From contig NZ_OBQI01000007.1 of the NCBI RefSeq assembly GCF_900221005.1, positions 1-64,000 of the forward strand: a stretch of DNA of 64,000 bases. The letters run 5' to 3'. Positions 57,171 to 64,000 of this stretch are shown here, piece after piece. A program made the position numbers and the translations under genes. The DNA comes from Blastococcus aggregatus (GTDB lineage Bacteria > Actinomycetota > Actinomycetes > Mycobacteriales > Geodermatophilaceae). The notes under the pieces were generated by a model. The model saw nothing but the letters and a program-made list of their open reading frames with translations. It did no database searches and had not been told where the DNA came from. Numbering within the stretch: the first letter of the stretch is position 1; each line of letters begins with the position of its first letter.

Positions 57171-58502
57171 ATGTCCGACCAGCGCAGCAGCGACGACCCG
57201 CGGCGCGCGGTGCCGCGCACCGACGCCCTGCTCGCCGAACCGGCGGTGCATGCGGCTGAGCAGCGGCTGGGCCGCGACCTGGTCAAGGCCGCCGTCCAGC
57301 GGGTGCAGGGCCGCATCCGCTCCGGCGAGCTCGCCGCCCCCGATGCGGTCGCCGCCGTCCTGGACGCCCTGCCGCCGACGGCCGGCAGCCTCCGCCCGGT
57401 CCTCAACGCCACCGGCGTGCTCGTGCACACCAACCTCGGCCGGGCGCCGCTGTCCCCGGCCGCGGTCGAGGCGATCGCCGCAGCGGCCGGGACGACCGAC
57501 GTGGAGCTCGACCTGCGCACCGGGCGGCGCGGCCCGCGCGGGGAGGCGGCCCTCGACGCCCTCCTCGAGGCAGTCCCCGCGGCCGAGGCCGCGCTCGTGG
57601 TGAACAACTGCGCCGCCGCGCTGGCACTGGTGGCCACCGCGCTGGGTCAGGGCCGCGAGCTGGTGATCGCCCGCGGCGAGCTGGTCGAGATCGGCGACGG
57701 CTTCCGCATCCCCGACCTGCTCGAGTCCACCGGCGCCCGCCTGCGCGAGGTCGGGACGACGAACCGGGTCACCGTCGAGGACTACCGCGCCGCGCTCACG
57801 CCGGAGACCGGCGCCGTGCTCAAGGTGCACCCGTCGAACTTCGTCGTCCGCGGCTTCACGCGGTCCGCGGGGATCGGCGAGCTGGCCGCGGCGCTGGCCG
57901 GGACCGGCGTCCCGCTGGTGGCCGACGTGGGGTCGGGCCTGCTGCGGGCGCATCCGCTGCTGCCCGACGAGCCCGACCTGCAGTCGACGCTCGCGGCGGG
58001 CGCCGACCTCGTGCTGGCCAGCGGCGACAAGCTGCTCGGCGGGCCGCAGGCCGGGCTCGTGCTCGGCCGGGCCGACCTCGTCCAGCGGCTGCGCCGGCAT
58101 CCGCTGTACCGCGCGCTCCGCGTCGACAAGACGACGCTCGCCGCCCTCGAGGCGACGCTGCGCGGCCCGCAGCCACCCGTGCAGCAACTGCTCGCCGCCG
58201 ACCTCGCCGGCCTGCGGGCCCGCGCGGCGACGATCGCCGGGCGGCTGACCGGGGCGGGCGTCGACGCCCGCGTCGTCGACGCGCCCGGCCGCGTCGGCGG
58301 GGGAGGAGCCCCTGAGCACCCCCTGACCGGGGTCGCCGTCTCGCTGCCCGCCGCGTTCGCCGAGCCCCTGCGGCTGGGCGCCCGGCCGGTGGTGGGGTAC
58401 GTCGAGGACGGCCGCACCCTGCTCAACCTGCGCAGCCTGCTGACCGACGACGACGCCGCGCTCGCCGACGCCGTCCTGGAGGTGGCGGAGAAGTGGACGT
58501 GA
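57171..58502 (+). CDS. selA: L-seryl-tRNA(Sec) selenium transferase
   Basis: PLP enzyme of 443 residues that converts Ser-tRNA(Sec) to Sec-tRNA(Sec). The PLP lysine is Lys287 in ASGDKLLGG; NATGVLVHTNLGR and EVGTTNRV are family segments. The ATG lies eight bases after TACGCT (57157-57162), so it may be transcribed apart from selC. It overlaps selB by ten bases. Confidence 0.95.
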   Translation: MSDQRSSDDPRRAVPRTDALLAEPAVHAAEQRLGRDLVKAAVQRVQGRIRSGELAAPDAVAAVLDALPPTAGSLRPVLNATGVLVHTNLGRAPLSPAAVEAIAAAAGTTDVELDLRTGRRGPRGEAALDALLEAVPAAEAALVVNNCAAALALVATALGQGRELVIARGELVEIGDGFRIPDLLESTGARLREVGTTNRVTVEDYRAALTPETGAVLKVHPSNFVVRGFTRSAGIGELAAALAGTGVPLVADVGSGLLRAHPLLPDEPDLQSTLAAGADLVLASGDKLLGGPQAGLVLGRADLVQRLRRHPLYRALRVDKTTLAALEATLRGPQPPVQQLLAADLAGLRARAATIAGRLTGAGVDARVVDAPGRVGGGGAPEHPLTGVAVSLPAAFAEPLRLGARPVVGYVEDGRTLLNLRSLLTDDDAALADAVLEVAEKWT

Positions 58503-60238
58503 TCGCCACCGCCGGGCACGTCGATCACGGCAAGTCCGCGCTGGTGCGCGCGCTCACGGGCATGGAGCCCGACCGCTGGGCCGAGGAGCGACGGCGCGGG
58601 CTGACCATCGACCTGGGGTTCGCCTGGACCGCGCTGCCGTCGGGCCGCGCGGTCGCGGTGGTCGACGTGCCCGGCCACGAGCGGTTCATCGGCAACATGC
58701 TCGCCGGCATCGGCCCGGTCCCGGCGGCGCTGCTGGTGGTCGCGGCCGACGACGGGTGGTCGGCCCAGACGGAGGAGCACGTCGCCGTCCTGGACGCGCT
58801 CGGCGTGGAGCACGCGCTGCTGGCGGTCACCAAGTCCGATCTGGCCGACCCGGGGCCGGTGCTCGCCGACGCGACCGAGCGGCTGGCGGGGACGTCGATG
58901 GGCGCCGTGCCCGGGATCGCGGTCAGCGCGCTGACCGGCGCGGGGATGCCGGAGTTCACCACCGCGCTGGAGCGGCTGCTCGAGGGACTGCCCGAGCCGG
59001 ATGCGACCGCGCCGGTGCGGCTGTGGATCGACCGGACATTCACCATCAAGGGCGCGGGCACGGTGGTCACCGGCACCCTCGCCGGCGGCACGGTCGCCCC
59101 GGAGGACCGGCTGCGGCTGGGGGACCGCGACGTCGTCGTGCGCGGCGTCCAGTCGCTCGGCCGGCCGGTCGACCGTGCCCGGGCCACCGCTCGCGTGGCG
59201 TTGAACCTGCGCGGGATCGCGGTCGAGGAGATCTCCCGCGGCGACGCCCTCCTGACCCCGGGCGCGTTCCGCAGCACCGCCGAGGTGGACGTGACGCTGG
59301 TGCGGGCGCCGGAGGACCGGCTCCCGGCCGAGGCGGTCGTGCACGTCGGGTCGGCGACCGTCGGTGCGCGGGTGCGCCCCCTGGACGGCGCCGTCGTCCG
59401 GCTGCGTCTGGACGCCGCGCTGCCCCTCCGGATCGGTGACCGCGTGCTGCTCCGGGATCCGGGTGCCCGGCGGGTGCTGGGTGCCGAGGTCCGGGACGTC
59501 GACCCGCCCGAGCTGCGCCGCCGCGGCGCGGCCCGCCAGCGCGCCGCGGACCTGGCCGCGCAGCCGGCCGGCGACGCCGGTGCGGCGGCCGACCTCGCCC
59601 GCCGGCGGATCGTCCGCACCGCCGAGTTCACCGCGATGGGCTGGCCGGTACCCGAGGGCGCCGCGGAGCACGGTCCCTGGCTGCTCGCGCCCGGCCTGGT
59701 CGACGCGCTCGCCGCCCGCGTGCCCGACGTCGTCGCGCGGTTCCGGCGGTTGCGCCCGCTGGAGCCCGGCCCGCCGGTCGAGGTCGTCCGCCGGGCGCTC
59801 GACCTGCCCGGCGCCGACCTGGTGCCGGCGCTCGTGCGCCCTCCGCTCGCGCTCCGCGACGGGCGGGTGGTCGACGGCGCGGCCGAGCTGCCTCCGCAGG
59901 TGCAGCGGGCCGTCGACGCGATCCGCGTTCGGCTGGCCGCCGACCCGTTCGCCGCTCCCGAGGTTCCCGAGCTGGCGGCCGCGGGTCTGGGTCCGCGGGA
60001 GCTGGCGGCTGCCGTGCGCAGCGGTCAGCTGGTCCGCGTCGCCGATGCCGTCTACCTGGCGCCCGGGATCGCCGAGGTGGCACGGGCGCGACTGGGCGGG
60101 CTGGCCCAGCCGTTCACCGTCAGCCAGGCCCGGCAGGCGTGGGGGACCAGTCGCCGGGTCGCCGTCCCGCTCATGGAGTGGCTCGACGCGCAGGGCCTCA
60201 GCACCCGCCTCCCGGACAACACCCGACGGCTGCGCTGA
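58493..60238 (+). CDS. selB: Selenocysteine-specific elongation factor
   Basis: 581 residues. The N-terminal EF-Tu-like GTPase has GHVDHGKS (8-15), DVPGHERF and TKSD; beta-barrel domains follow, and the C-terminal winged-helix repeats that bind the SECIS element end in VPLMEWLDAQGLSTRLPD. The GTG lies inside the end of selA. In this organism it should deliver Sec-tRNA to UAG codons. Confidence 0.95.
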   Translation: MDVIATAGHVDHGKSALVRALTGMEPDRWAEERRRGLTIDLGFAWTALPSGRAVAVVDVPGHERFIGNMLAGIGPVPAALLVVAADDGWSAQTEEHVAVLDALGVEHALLAVTKSDLADPGPVLADATERLAGTSMGAVPGIAVSALTGAGMPEFTTALERLLEGLPEPDATAPVRLWIDRTFTIKGAGTVVTGTLAGGTVAPEDRLRLGDRDVVVRGVQSLGRPVDRARATARVALNLRGIAVEEISRGDALLTPGAFRSTAEVDVTLVRAPEDRLPAEAVVHVGSATVGARVRPLDGAVVRLRLDAALPLRIGDRVLLRDPGARRVLGAEVRDVDPPELRRRGAARQRAADLAAQPAGDAGAAADLARRRIVRTAEFTAMGWPVPEGAAEHGPWLLAPGLVDALAARVPDVVARFRRLRPLEPGPPVEVVRRALDLPGADLVPALVRPPLALRDGRVVDGAAELPPQVQRAVDAIRVRLAADPFAAPEVPELAAAGLGPRELAAAVRSGQLVRVADAVYLAPGIAEVARARLGGLAQPFTVSQARQAWGTSRRVAVPLMEWLDAQGLSTRLPDNTRRLR

Positions 60239-60241
60239 TCC

Positions 60242-60694
60242 TCAGCGGTAGGGGTCGGTGATCTCGCGCAGCTCGGCGAGCGCCGCCCGCAGCTGGCCCC
60301 ACCTGCGCTCGCCCAGGTGGGCGCGCCACTCCGCCTCCACCTCGGCGACCACGGCCGCGGCGACGGGCTGGGCGGCGGCGCCCCGCTCGGCGATCCGGAC
60401 CAGCCGGGCGCGAGCGTCGGTCGGGTCGGGGGTCCGGCGCACGTAGCCGGTCCGCTCGAGCTGGTCGACGAGGTGGCTGGCGGTCTGCTTGGTCACCTGC
60501 GCCGACTCGGCGAGCTCGGTCAGCCGGGTGCCGTCGGGACCGATCCGCTGCAGAACCCGTGCCTGGGCGGGGCTGAAGTCGTCGAAGCCGGCCTGCGCGA
60601 GTGCGGCGAAGACGCGGTTCTCCATCGCCCGGTAGGGGATGAACAGGAGCAACCCGAGGTCCAGCTCGTCCGGAGCCGGAACGGGGTCGGCCAC
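60242..60694 (-). CDS. MarR-family transcriptional regulator
   Basis: 150 residues with a winged helix: LTELAESAQVTKQTASHLVDQLE is the recognition region and YVRRTPDPTDARARLV the wing. It starts at GTG with AAGGGAGA upstream. It is divergent from the DinB-type gene, and a perfect palindrome lies between them, so it probably represses that gene and perhaps itself. The signal molecule is unknown. Confidence 0.9.
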   Translation of the reverse strand: MADPVPAPDELDLGLLLFIPYRAMENRVFAALAQAGFDDFSPAQARVLQRIGPDGTRLTELAESAQVTKQTASHLVDQLERTGYVRRTPDPTDARARLVRIAERGAAAQPVAAAVVAEVEAEWRAHLGERRWGQLRAALAELREITDPYR

Positions 60695-60707
60695 GCGCGG
60701 ATCTCCC

Positions 60708-60746
60708 TTGACGATGGTCAGCAGATCGAACTAATCTCGTTCGATC
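60708..60746 (+). promoter_or_regulatory. Promoter with MarR-type operator for the DinB-type gene
   Basis: TTGACG (60708-60713), an 18-bp spacer and TAATCT (60732-60737) form a good promoter toward the gene at 60774. GATCGAAC-TAATCTC-GTTCGATC (60724-60746) is a perfect 8-bp inverted repeat whose 7-bp centre contains the -10, a natural repressor site for the divergent MarR. Confidence 0.75.
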
Positions 60747-60773
60747 ATCGTACTAGTTCCCGAGGGGCACCTC

Positions 60774-61421
60774 ATGGGACCTCACCCGATCCGGACCCTG
60801 GACACCGACGCCGTCTGGGCGGCCGTCGACCGCGAGCGGCTCGACCTGGCCGACCTGCTGGACGACCTCACCCCCGCCGAGTGGGAGCAACCGTCGCTCT
60901 GCGCGGGATGGCGGGTCCGCGACGTCGCGGCGCACCTCGCGCTGGCGCAGACCGGAGCCGGCCGGGCCGCGCTCGACCTGCTCCGGGCGCGGGGCAGCCT
61001 GCCGCGGATGATCCACGACAGCGCCGTCCGGCACGCCGAGCGACCACCGGCGCTGCTCTCCGAGCAGATTCGGGGCATGGCCGGCTCCCGCCGCACGGCG
61101 CCGGGGGTCACGCCGCTCGAGCCGTTGCTCGACGTGCTGGTGCACGGTCAGGACATCGCCGTCCCGCTCGGGCGGGAGCGGCACATGCCGGTGGACGCGG
61201 CGAGGACCGCGGCCATCCGCGTGTGGACCATGCCGTGGCCGATGTCCACGACGTTCCCGCGGGTGCGGGGCGTGCGCCTGGCCGCGACCGACACCGACTG
61301 GGCGGCAGGGGAGGGCGCACCGGTCGAGGGGCCGATCCAGGCGCTGCTCATGGTGCTGACCGGCCGCACCACGCCGGTCCGCGACGAATTGTCCGGGGCG
61401 GGCGTGCCGGAGCTCCGGTAG
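60774..61421 (+). CDS. Maleylpyruvate isomerase / mycothiol-dependent DinB-like protein
   Basis: 215 residues. The DinB-like four-helix N-domain has the metal histidines in DVAAHLALA and LDVLVHGQDIA, with WRVRDVAAH typical of TIGR03083 actinobacterial proteins that use mycothiol. The ATG follows CGAGGGG. It probably conjugates or isomerises a toxic compound, consistent with control by the divergent MarR. Its stop is TAG. Confidence 0.88.
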   Translation: MGPHPIRTLDTDAVWAAVDRERLDLADLLDDLTPAEWEQPSLCAGWRVRDVAAHLALAQTGAGRAALDLLRARGSLPRMIHDSAVRHAERPPALLSEQIRGMAGSRRTAPGVTPLEPLLDVLVHGQDIAVPLGRERHMPVDAARTAAIRVWTMPWPMSTTFPRVRGVRLAATDTDWAAGEGAPVEGPIQALLMVLTGRTTPVRDELSGAGVPELR

Positions 61422-61441
61422 TGCCTCCCGGGACAGTCGGG

Positions 61442-61466
61442 CTCTGCCCACCCGGCGTGGGCAGAG
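61442..61466. terminator. Bidirectional terminator between convergent genes
   Basis: CTCTGCCCAC (61442-61451) pairs perfectly with GTGGGCAGAG (61457-61466) around loop CCGGC. The DinB-type gene and the enoyl-CoA hydratase gene converge on it. Confidence 0.78.
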
Positions 61467-61477
61467 GCCGACCGTGC

Positions 61478-62248
61478 TCAGTCCGTCCTGGGCACCCAGC
61501 GGGCCGGGCGCTTCTCGCGGAACGACGCGATCCCCTCCTGGCCCTCCTCGCCGGCGAAGAAGCGGGCGGACAGCGTCAGCAGCTCCCCGAACTCCAGGTC
61601 CGGCTGGCGCGACCGCAGCAGCCGCTTGGTCTCCGCCAGCGCGACCGGGGCTCCGGCGGCCAGGGCGGTCAGCTGACCGGCGACCACGGCGTCGAGCTCG
61701 GCGGGCTCGGCGACGAGGTCGACCAGCCCGCCCCCGGCGGCCGTCGCGGCGTCGAACACCTCGCCGGTGAGCATCAGCCGGTGCGCCACGTGCGGGGTCA
61801 TCCGCGGGAGCACGACCGCCGAGATGACCGCCGGCACGAGGCCGAGCCGCACCTCGGAGAAGGCGAAGCTGGCCGAGGACGCCGCGACGACGACGTCGCA
61901 GGCCGCGGCCAGGCCCACCCCGCCGGCGCGGGCCGGCCCGCGGACGACGGCGACGACCGGCTTGGGGGAGGACCAGATCAGCCGCAGGAGCTCGGGGAAC
62001 TCGTTGACGCCCTGCTCCTGCGACGAGCCTCCGGCCGCCTCGGCGAGGTCCATGCCGGAGCAGAAGACCCGGCCGGTGTGGTCGAGCACGATCACCCGCA
62101 CGGCGTCGTCGGCCAGTGCGTCGGTGAGGGCGGCGCGGAGCTGGCCACGCAGCGCCCGGGACAGCGCGTTGCGGTTCTCGGGGGAGTCGAGGGTGAGCGT
62201 CGCGACGCCGGCGGACACGGTCACCTGGATCACTCGGTCGTGGGTCAC
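61478..62248 (-). CDS. Enoyl-CoA hydratase/isomerase family protein
   Basis: 256 residues of the crotonase fold with LDSPENRNALS, SGMDLAEAA, and the oxyanion region GPARAGGVGLAAACD. The catalytic glutamates of true hydratases are not clearly both present, so the exact reaction is open. It starts at GTG 62248, diverging from hemW by 48 bp. Confidence 0.88.
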   Translation of the reverse strand: MTHDRVIQVTVSAGVATLTLDSPENRNALSRALRGQLRAALTDALADDAVRVIVLDHTGRVFCSGMDLAEAAGGSSQEQGVNEFPELLRLIWSSPKPVVAVVRGPARAGGVGLAAACDVVVAASSASFAFSEVRLGLVPAVISAVVLPRMTPHVAHRLMLTGEVFDAATAAGGGLVDLVAEPAELDAVVAGQLTALAAGAPVALAETKRLLRSRQPDLEFGELLTLSARFFAGEEGQEGIASFREKRPARWVPRTD

Positions 62249-62296
62249 AGCGGCATCCTGCCGCGAGCGGGCGTTGGCGCGGCACACTGGGAGCAG

Positions 62297-63517
62297 ATGA
62301 ACACCGTCCTGCCCCTGGTCGAGCGCGCCGTCCCGCCGCTCGAGCTGCCGGAGTCCGCCCGCGAGGGGCTCACCAGCACGCCGTTCGGCCTGTACGTGCA
62401 CGTGCCCTTCTGCGCGACCCGCTGCGGCTACTGCGACTTCAACACCTACACCTCCGACGAGCTGGGGCCCGGCGCCAACCGCGCCGAGTACGCCGGGACG
62501 GCGATCGACGAGCTGCGCCGCGCGGCTGCCCTGCTCGGCCCGGACCTGCCGACGGTCTCGACGGTGTTCGTCGGCGGCGGCACCCCGACCCTGCTGCCGG
62601 CCGCCGACCTGACGGCCGTGCTCGCCGAGGTGCGCCGGCTCTTCCCGGTGGCGGCCGACGTGGAGGTCACGACCGAGGCCAACCCCGAGACCGTCGATCT
62701 CGGCTACCTGTCCGCGCTCCGCGAGGGCGGCTTCACCCGGGTGAGCCTCGGCATGCAGTCCGCGGCGGAGCACGTCCTGGCGGTGCTGGACCGCCGGCAC
62801 ACCCCCGGCCGGGCCGTGCAGGCCGCTCACGACGCGCGGGCCGCGGGGTTCGAGCACGTCAACCTGGACCTGATCTACGGCACCCCGGGGGAGAGCGACG
62901 CCGACTGGGCCGCCTCGCTCGACGCCGTCCTGGCCTCCCCGGTCGACCACGTGAGCGCCTACGCCCTCATCGTCGAGGAGGGCACCCGGCTGGCCCGGCG
63001 GATCAGCCGCGGAGAGCTGCCCATGCCCGACGACGACGTCCTCGCCGACCGCTACGAGCAGGCGGACTCGACCCTGCGCCGCGCCGGCTTCGACTGGTAC
63101 GAGGTGTCCAACTGGGTCACCTCGGATGCGGCCCGCTGCCGGCACAACGAGCTGTACTGGGCGAACGCCAACTGGTGGGGCGTCGGACCCGGCGCGCACA
63201 GCCACGTCGGCGGCCTGCGCTGGTGGAACGTGAAGCACCCGGCCGCCTACGCCGACCGGCTGGCCCGCGGGGAGAGCCCGCACGCCGACGCCGAACTGCT
63301 CGACGACGACGACCGCGCGCTGGAGACGGTCATGCTCGGCCTGCGCCTGCGCGAGGGCCTGCCGCTGGAGCTGCTGTCGGAGCTCGGCCGGCGCCGGGCC
63401 GCGGACGCCGTCACCCGCGGGCTGCTGGACGAGGCGGCGCACGTCGCCGGTCGTGCCGTCCTCACCGATCCCGGCCGGCTGCTGGCCGACGCGCTGGTCC
63501 GCGACCTCACCGACTGA
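62297..63517 (+). CDS. hemW: HemW heme chaperone (radical SAM, coproporphyrinogen-oxidase-like)
   Basis: 406 residues. The radical SAM cysteines are Cys39, Cys43 and Cys46 (CATRCGYC); the third cluster ligand is cysteine, as in HemW. The HNxxYW motif (RHNELYW) is the HemW hallmark that sets it apart from true HemN. It probably hands heme to target proteins. The ATG at 62297 fits the conserved N-terminus; the far longer upstream frame is not coding. Confidence 0.92.
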   Translation: MNTVLPLVERAVPPLELPESAREGLTSTPFGLYVHVPFCATRCGYCDFNTYTSDELGPGANRAEYAGTAIDELRRAAALLGPDLPTVSTVFVGGGTPTLLPAADLTAVLAEVRRLFPVAADVEVTTEANPETVDLGYLSALREGGFTRVSLGMQSAAEHVLAVLDRRHTPGRAVQAAHDARAAGFEHVNLDLIYGTPGESDADWAASLDAVLASPVDHVSAYALIVEEGTRLARRISRGELPMPDDDVLADRYEQADSTLRRAGFDWYEVSNWVTSDAARCRHNELYWANANWWGVGPGAHSHVGGLRWWNVKHPAAYADRLARGESPHADAELLDDDDRALETVMLGLRLREGLPLELLSELGRRRAADAVTRGLLDEAAHVAGRAVLTDPGRLLADALVRDLTD

Positions 63518-63624
63518 GGACCGGCCCGTAATCCGGCCACCTGTTCGCGTTCCTGGACTAGGGTGGCCCCTTTCCAGGCAACACAGCTGGCAACGGTGCC
63601 GGGCGGGTGAGGAGGTGGTCGGCG

Positions 63625-63807
63625 GTGGACATGTGCACGTTCCCTGCGACCCCGAGCTCCCCGCCGGGCGTCCGGGTCACCGGCGCTGCCCCCGCTCTGA
63701 CGGGCGGCATGCTGCTGGCCCTGGCGATGAACCGCCGGGCCCGAGGGCTGCGAGGGCTCGACGTGCTCCGCCGCAGCCAGGACAGGGCCCCGCCGCAGAT
63801 CGCCTGA
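63625..63807 (+). CDS. Small hypothetical ORF upstream of the DksA-like gene
   Basis: 60 residues beginning MDMCTFPATPSSPPG from a GTG with GAGGAGG eight bases upstream. A TAGGGT box (63559-63564) precedes it. It resembles no family I know. The stop codon lies in a GACTCG-CCCC-CGAGTC hairpin (63806-63821). It may be a small protein or a leader of the following gene. Confidence 0.35.
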   Translation: MDMCTFPATPSSPPGVRVTGAAPALTGGMLLALAMNRRARGLRGLDVLRRSQDRAPPQIA

Positions 63808-63892
63808 CTCGCCCCCGAGTCGCCGCCGCACCCCTGTCCTGACGCGCACCCACCGGGTGACCGCGTCTTTCTGCGTACCCCGAGGACTTCTC

Positions 63893-64000
63893 ATGACCAC
63901 CACGCTCGACACCAAGAACCTGCCCGCCGGCGACTCCCGCTGGGACGCCTTCCGCACGCTGCTCGCCGACCAGCGCGCCGACTGCGTCCGGCAGCGCGAG
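63893..64000 (+). CDS. Probable DksA/TraR-type zinc-finger protein (5' end only)
   Basis: Only 36 residues are visible before the window ends (MTTTLDTKNLPAG then SRWDAFRTLLADQRADCVRQRE). This resembles the N-terminal coiled part of actinobacterial TraR/DksA proteins, which bind the RNA polymerase secondary channel. The zinc-finger region lies outside the window, so the call rests on the short N-terminus. GAGGAC precedes the ATG. Confidence 0.5.
   Translation, partial: MTTTLDTKNLPAGDSRWDAFRTLLADQRADCVRQRE

Overview
The window is about 73 % GC by eye. GTG starts are frequent and TGA is almost the only stop codon. A selenocysteine tRNA with anticodon CTA sits beside selA and selB. A UAG-reading tRNA-Sec is known from Geodermatophilaceae (Blastococcus, Geodermatophilus, Modestobacter and relatives), so I infer a chromosomal segment from that actinobacterial family.

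Layout. 1-2670 is accessory DNA: what looks like the 5' end of an IS3-type transposase, a truncated type ISP restriction-modification gene, and an 11-bp-period repeat array beside the 3' end of tRNA-Gly(TCC). 2671-9222 holds tRNA-Gly, an amidase, tRNA-Pro(TGG) trailed by partial copies of its own 3' end, and the proteostasis genes tig, clpP1, clpP2 and clpX. 9249-10964 holds two single-gene modules (DUF559, DUF1697) separated and flanked by three 61-bp palindromes. 10979-23127 is the valS / folC-DUF4233-(OYE reductase)-ndk / radical-SAM pair / rne block. 23187-42520 is the rplU-rpmA-obgE-proB ... proA ... nadD-rsfS-degV-comEA-comEC-holA block, interrupted by def, by a zur-znuBCA zinc cluster on the other strand, and by a MoxR/VWA pair. 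42626-46576 holds rpsT, an APH-fold kinase, lepA and a MOSC protein. 46592-47829 holds a ClpC N-domain homologue with its own HTH protein, then a guanidine-III riboswitch in front of an SMR exporter. 47848-54199 holds an MDR oxidoreductase, a four-gene sugar-type ABC importer and a patatin. 54229-60238 is the selenocysteine cluster (selD, selC, selA, selB) with an amine-oxidase-like flavoprotein. The rest holds MarR plus a mycothiol-type DinB protein, an enoyl-CoA hydratase, hemW, a small ORF and the start of a DksA/TraR-like gene.

How the genes work together. Trigger factor, ClpP1P2-ClpX, deformylase and the ClpC-NTD/HTH pair all concern nascent-chain handling and Clp proteolysis. ZnuABC and Zur form a self-contained zinc uptake and repression unit with a Zur-box-like palindrome on the znuA start. 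SelD makes selenophosphate, SelA converts seryl-tRNA to selenocysteinyl-tRNA, and SelB delivers it, here apparently to UAG; no selenoprotein gene lies in the window. Many genes start 6-9 nt after a TANNNT box, so leaderless transcripts appear common.

Most noteworthy: the UAG-type sel cluster, the HTH/ClpC-NTD operon whose promoter boxes both lie in palindromic operators, the cassette-like modules bounded by 61-bp palindromes, and the riboswitch whose flanking stem covers the exporter Shine-Dalgarno sequence.
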